From Pterois miles (Eukaryota; Chordata; Actinopteri; Perciformes; Scorpaenidae), in assembly GCA_947000775.1 (NCBI GenBank), contig CAMQGK010000052.1, positions 32,518,501 through 32,582,500 of the forward strand: a stretch of DNA of 64,000 bases, read 5' to 3'. A program made the translations under genes and the position numbers. Below, in pieces: positions 59,166 through 64,000 of the stretch (the stretch's first letter is position 1; each line of letters begins with the position of its first letter). Below the pieces are notes generated by a model. That model worked only from the letters and a program-made list of their open reading frames with translations, did no database searches and was not told where the DNA came from.

Positions 59166-60805
59166 ACGAACCGTCGTTTGAGGATATGTTGTTGCTGGAC
59201 AACATCTATCACCTGCCCCACATCCACAGGGACCCCACAAACCCCCAGTTCACTATGTGGCAATTGGTTTATGGTCATTTCATTACTTATATGGTAATAT
59301 GCTATGTCATTTCTTTAAAAAATGCATACAAAGATAAATAAAACTGTGTTACAATTACTGTTAGCGCTCTGTGCTGCATGGCACGATGACCTTATGATTT
59401 ATCATAGAAACGGCTCAACATATGAACACAGGGACTGAAAATAGCACTGCCGAAATTAACATTTTTCATTGCCGCTACATCTGTGGCTTCTTGACTACAC
59501 AGCACATGGACAACGGCCTGAGCATTCAGAGGCACTTTGAAGTCATTTCCTTATATATGAGGCAACTGAATGAGAAACATTCATAAATAGAAATGCTTAT
59601 TTTATCAAACTAATGCATATCAAACTAGTGTTATAGTCTGCTGTGCTCATAACAAAGAGGGCTGACTTGTTCATTTCATTTTATGGGCACTCAGTTCAAC
59701 AGCTGAAATTAAAAAAAATATATCTTCACAGCAGCTATCTGTGTCTCTTTGCAAACCCCTCCCAGTGGCAGTAAAACCCTCCTGAGAAATACTTCTGTGA
59801 AGGTTGGATTTTATGAAGAGCCTCATCATTCAGCTTTTCAAGTGATTACATGAGCCTGGCAATGAGGGAAACTACTGAAAATAGTTTTCTGTGTTGCCTA
59901 AACAGCCAGGGCCAGATGAGTCATTATAACAGCATTTAGCAGGAAGCCAGCAGAGAGCTGAAATAAAGCCGACTTACTTTGTCTGTATACAGAAGCACCA
60001 CTGGAGCTAAATCTGCAGTTAACCTGCATGTACACATCAGCTTTGACATTAGTGAAATACTGGGAGGAAGTGTTTGTTTCCAGCAAATGACCAGCTAAAA
60101 TGTCCTTCCAAATAAAGGCAGATGGCTTTAGAGAAGCACTGATAAAGAATAATCATTGTTTAGAATTAATGGACTCATCACTTTAGGGGTAATTTTTATT
60201 TTACCTACCTCATCATCCTCATTTCATAGTCGGTTTATTGGAAAAAAAAATATTATTGTTGCAGTGTGGTGATGTAAGTCAGTCAGGTAATCATTCAGTC
60301 TGTCCATCCAACAGCATTACAACATATTTATGGTTTCCAGAAGATAATTTAATTCTCAAAATCAAAAATAACACATAATTTTACTAAATCGGATTCCAAA
60401 AACCAATAGATGTGTATGGAATGGACGAATCCTTTTGATTTAGCTGCAGAAAAGTCCTTATGTGTAAGATGTGGAGTTGCTGATGTGTCAAAAATGGGAT
60501 TGTGGCAGACAGCAAAGCATGACCATACATCCTCTCTGGGCGTTATACAGTATAGTGAAGAAATAGCTCCACTTTCCTAATGCAGGATGTAATAACCATT
60601 ACAGCTGTTTCTGGGGCTTTGTACTAAGGCCAATGTTATACTGAACACATCTGAAGGAACATGACGGCCACCCAAGCGGCAACCTCCGACGCTGAGAAAT
60701 GAAGCCAGCACGGCAGTGCCAAAAAATGCAGTTCTTCAAACGGCCATCTGAGGCTGGCTCCAAAAGAGTCAATCTGGTCACACAAAAGGAGTAAGTAGTA
60801 GTAGC

Positions 60806-60840
<35 letters not shown>

Positions 60841-61214
60841 ATTGCCAATGACAGCAATGACACTACTAAAAGGAGAAATCACAATTAGTGGACATTACCG
60901 AGATGTGCATTCCACACTGCACAGATCAGCACTTGAACATGATCAAGAAACACCATTTCCTTTTACATATTAGTGATTATATTAGGAATGAACCAACTAT
61001 TTGATGGCTTCACCCTGTGTCTCACTTTGCACAGGTGGCCTGACTAAGCCTGATGACAGCTGATTGCTGCAGGAAATGCAAACAAATCTGTGCATGGGAA
61101 AAGGAATGGAGGAAACCTTTTCATACTAGCAAAATGTCATTCTGTATAATTCTCAGGTTTACAGGTGAGGTGAATTACAGGCTGAATTCTCTACTAACAG
61201 TGACAAAATAATCT
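59166..61214. other. 2-kb stretch; (AGT)n microsatellite, no gene
   Basis: An (AGT)n tract of about 17 units, interrupted once, lies at 60,790-60,841; its translation explains the poly-Tyr minus frame. The rest is unique. Confidence 0.6.
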
Positions 61215-61649
61215 GGTCTCATGGGAAGGTGTATAAATACTACGGCCTTACACGTCATTCTGCATGTCATGAGTACGCATTTTGGCCTTTTCTCGTGTCT
61301 CCTACTTGGACCCTCGGAACAACCTTCCTCCCCATCCGCCCACCATAATTTTATACATAGCATTTACACACAGATGCATTTACATCTATAATCAGTACAG
61401 GATCCATGGCGTACAAAGAGAAATCAAGAAAGGTGTACTTACTGCATGCTAAATGCCTTGTGCATTATCGTGACATTTATGCACATTTTCGTGCAAACCG
61501 AGACCGACTCATAAGGACGGGTCCAATGCTGGGTGAATATGCATTGCTTTCCATGCTCATATACACGTCTTCTGCATGAAATGGTTGTAACCTCACTGCC
61601 CTGCATTAATACATGAACTGGAAAACTGGAAAAAGTTATTCCTTCCTTA
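61215..61649. other. repeat remnant, otherwise unique
   Basis: catgggaaggtgtataaata near 61,219 is the inverse of a block at 48,998-49,025 and marks a remnant of that family. No gene recognised; the 89-residue minus frame at 61,439-61,708 has no motif. Confidence 0.45.
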
Positions 61650-62045
61650 GTCCTTATTCCAGCAGCATGTGGCAATTTCCGCTTGTTCCATGCATACAGT
61701 CTTTTCAAAATAAACTCCTGTCTTAACAGGAAACAACTTCCTTAGGTTTAAGCAACAAAACAACTTAGTTAGGTTTATATCTCTGGAAATGTTATATGTA
61801 AGTTATGTGACAAATACCTCAAAGTTGACCTCTGGTTTCCTACAGGACATAAACGCTGCTGTCCTGGGCGAAAGTCTGGTATTTTTGGACGCATCCATCC
61901 ACCCCGACCTCCTCCCTATGCGGTGTTTGCTGCTATTTATATTTCCTAGTTCACATTTACGTGAATTACACACAGATTTGTGGGATATAGTGTGCTACTT
62001 TTTGTAGGTATAGCTACAAACAATGCATGCGACCAGCCTGGATTA
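61650..62045 (+). repeat. family C interspersed repeat
   Basis: tcttttcaaaataaactcc, taacaggaaacaacttcc, ggtttaagcaacaaaacaac, then acctctggtttcctacagg, cgaaagtctggtatttttgg, ccccgacctcctccctatg and tttttgtaggtatagctac. This is one of the fullest copies. Confidence 0.75.
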
Positions 62046-63240
62046 TAATATACTGTATATAGACTGACATTCCCTCAGCACCTCAACTCAGATTGATATC
62101 CAGTGTTCCTGTCTCTCTATGCTTTTGGTCTGTCATATTATTAGCAGCTACTAAACATAAGTATAGAAAGAGAGTTCACCTTGTGCCTTCTCTATAGATC
62201 AGCATGTTTATGGACATGTTTTGCTTCCAGTGTGCAGAGTTAGCCACATATGTCACAGTATTTCTCTATGCAGCATTGAAGTCTCTCTTCGGTCTTTTCA
62301 AATGCTCTGTGCTTTATTGTGTTATAACAGAGAGACGACAGCACAGCTCCATTTGCTACTTCAGAGGGAACTACATCAGTCTTCTGTTGATGCCTCCGCA
62401 AGGATTAGAACTGAGGGAACAATTTCCCCAAAAGGACTCGTGCTGTTTTCCCACAAGGAAAATAATGGATTCATGCAAAACGTAAGGGATATTTCTTTCC
62501 TCCCACAGACAGCTGTGCTGCTTCCAAAGAGCCAGGAAGCCCGTTAGTGAGCTTGTAGCCTGGGACAGGAGGTGAATCTGTTTGAGTTTGGCTGCCATAT
62601 CACTGAACTGAAGCACTAAGTGTAATGTGTTTTTGTTTTTCTTTAGCTGGAGAAGGGCACAGTTCTCTATCATGCTCTCTCAAAGGGATTCATCCCAAAA
62701 AGGCCCATAAAGGGAAGGCAACCGAGACTTTGGTACTGCCAATTTTACTTTTAAAGCAAGCAAGCGCTCTGTTGTTATTCTTATTGATCATTTCATGTAT
62801 TTCAATATGACAATCACTGATTTCAGTTAAATTATTAATATGAACATTAGATTCTTCAAAGATATTTTGGCATTTAGAGAGGGAAAGGAAATACTGCAAA
62901 GACAAAACATTAAATGAATCTGTAACATTCATATCTAAAGGAAAGATTTGATTTGGTTTGCCAGCTGAAGATTCAAGGACATCGGCATCGTTACCCTGCA
63001 CACCTTCCATTGTGAAGGTGCCACATACTGTATTATACTCTAACCTCAGTAAATGATCCCCACATTAATTTTATGACCGGACCAATTTTCATAAACACAA
63101 GAGATTGTTGCCCCATCATCACTGCCATTTATGCTGCATTCAGTGTAACGTATTCCATCTGCGCCTCCTACAAAATTCTGTTCCCATATAATGAAACTGC
63201 CTTGTCAATTACGATGCGGAACGATGAGGGAAACATATTT
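62046..63240. other. no gene confirmed; one clean minus frame
   Basis: A 106-residue minus frame at 62,690-63,010 starts in good context (cacaATGG) and is not within a repeat that I recognise. It contains no known domain, and no splice signals or matching composition support it, so it is not annotated as a gene. Plus frames at 62,204-62,547 overlap each other in two phases. Confidence 0.4.
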
Positions 63241-63593
63241 GGCTGCACGGTGGTGCAGTGGTTATTACTGTCACCTCACAACAAGAGGGTCGCAGGTTTA
63301 AATACACTTCAGTGTGGAGTTTGCATGTTCTCTCCATGTTAGCGTGGGTTTTCTCCGGGTTCTCTGGTTTCATCCTATAGTCCAAAGACACGCAGGTAAA
63401 TTGTTTACTCTAAATTGCCTGTAGGTGTGAATGTGGTTATGAATGGTTGTTTGTCTCTACGTATCAGCCCTGTGATAGTCTGGCGACCTGTCCAGGATGT
63501 ACCCTGCCTTCACCGAATGTCAGCTGGGATCGGCTCCTGCCCCCTGCAACCCTGAGGAGGATAAGCAGTTACAGATAATGGATGGGTGGATGA
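63241..63593 (+). mobile_element. tRNA-type SINE with (GGAT)n tail
   Basis: Starts ggctgcacggtggtgcagtg with an A box at 63,251-63,261. The B-box region is decayed (ggtttaaatac, 63,295-63,305). The body has gtgggttttctccgggttc, agtctggcgacctgtcc and gtcagctgggatcggctcc, and the tail is gatggatgggtggatg-like. Same family as 21,433. Confidence 0.8.
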
Positions 63594-63782
63594 AAACATG
63601 TTTTCTCCCAGATTACGTTTAATTTTGACGTTTCACAAATACGTTTCTAATGATAGTCCACAGAAGTCTGCATAGGAAGGACATTGAGATGTTTGGATAA
63701 GTTGAGATGTTTGGATGAGACAATTACAGGACTTTCAACCAGGAGATCACTGTTTGTGTCCTGTGTGAAACCAATAGTCAAC

Positions 63783-64000
63783 GTTAAGTAAGGCTTGATG
63801 TACAGTGAGCCAGTCATTGTTGTGAAAGAAACCTTGACAGGGTGATGCTGCACTCCGACTGAAAACGGAGATCTTGCCTCACCCTGAAGGAGGCTATTTT
63901 GCAATAATGACCTGCTAGCTGTACATTATCCCGCTTATTACACGGCTACTTACTTAAGAAAACAATAACTTGACATAAAAATGGTCCGCCAGAGTCTGAC
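63783..64000 (+). repeat. family D interspersed repeat, copy 3 (blocks A-C, cut by window end)
   Basis: Block A (gatgtacagtgagccagtc to ccttgacaggg) leads to block C (caataatgacctgctagc to ccgccagagtctgac) with no block B between. It continues beyond the window. Confidence 0.7.

Overview
This window is vertebrate DNA, almost certainly from a teleost fish and probably a percomorph. It is AT-rich and non-coding at nearly every point. It is packed with fish-type interspersed repeats: hAT, Tc1/mariner and TTAA-type MITEs, tRNA-derived SINEs, degenerate LINE 3' ends and a Gypsy-type solo LTR, plus microsatellites and two large minisatellites. Nothing looks bacterial or viral. Almost every open frame is short, unconserved in appearance and explained by repeats or chance. 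Repeat families were recognised from memory and from internal comparison of copies; no search was run.

The only convincing protein-coding feature is one small exon on the minus strand at 25,689-25,761. It carries a strong start context, a signal-peptide-like N-terminus and a phase-1 splice donor. A CpG-dense stretch (about 24.2-25.9 kb) overlaps it, and a TATA-like motif lies upstream at 25,915-25,920. This fits the first coding exon of a secreted or single-pass membrane protein whose remaining exons lie beyond base 1. On that reading 1-25,688 is part of a very long first intron and 25.9-64 kb is upstream or intergenic sequence. I could not identify the gene.

Layout: 0.2-0.6 kb hAT MITE; 2.4 kb SINE; 3.6-5.4 kb two MITEs; 7.5 and 11.9-13.2 kb two members of one hAT family, the second carrying a 17-copy minisatellite; 14.2-17.7 kb a cluster of nested MITEs, including a pogo/Tigger-like element that keeps the transposase C-terminus; 18.6-20.8 kb a (TA)n tract, a 67-bp minisatellite of about 16 copies and a hAT-like end; 21.4 kb SINE; 22.2 kb hAT MITE; 24.2-25.9 kb CpG region and exon; 26.3, 30.0 and 38.2 kb LINE 3' ends; 31.3 kb solo LTR with a perfect 5-bp target duplication; 33-64 kb a mosaic of repeated teleost families, a foldback element at 44.6 kb, a tRNA-derived SINE at 45.3 kb and another SINE at 63.2 kb.

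I found no previously undescribed system. The most checkable points are the identity of the signal-peptide exon, the two transposon-linked minisatellites, the nested pogo/mariner insertions, and a repeat family whose internal blocks occur in a different order in different copies. Several unique stretches rich in homeodomain-like motifs are flagged as possible conserved non-coding elements.
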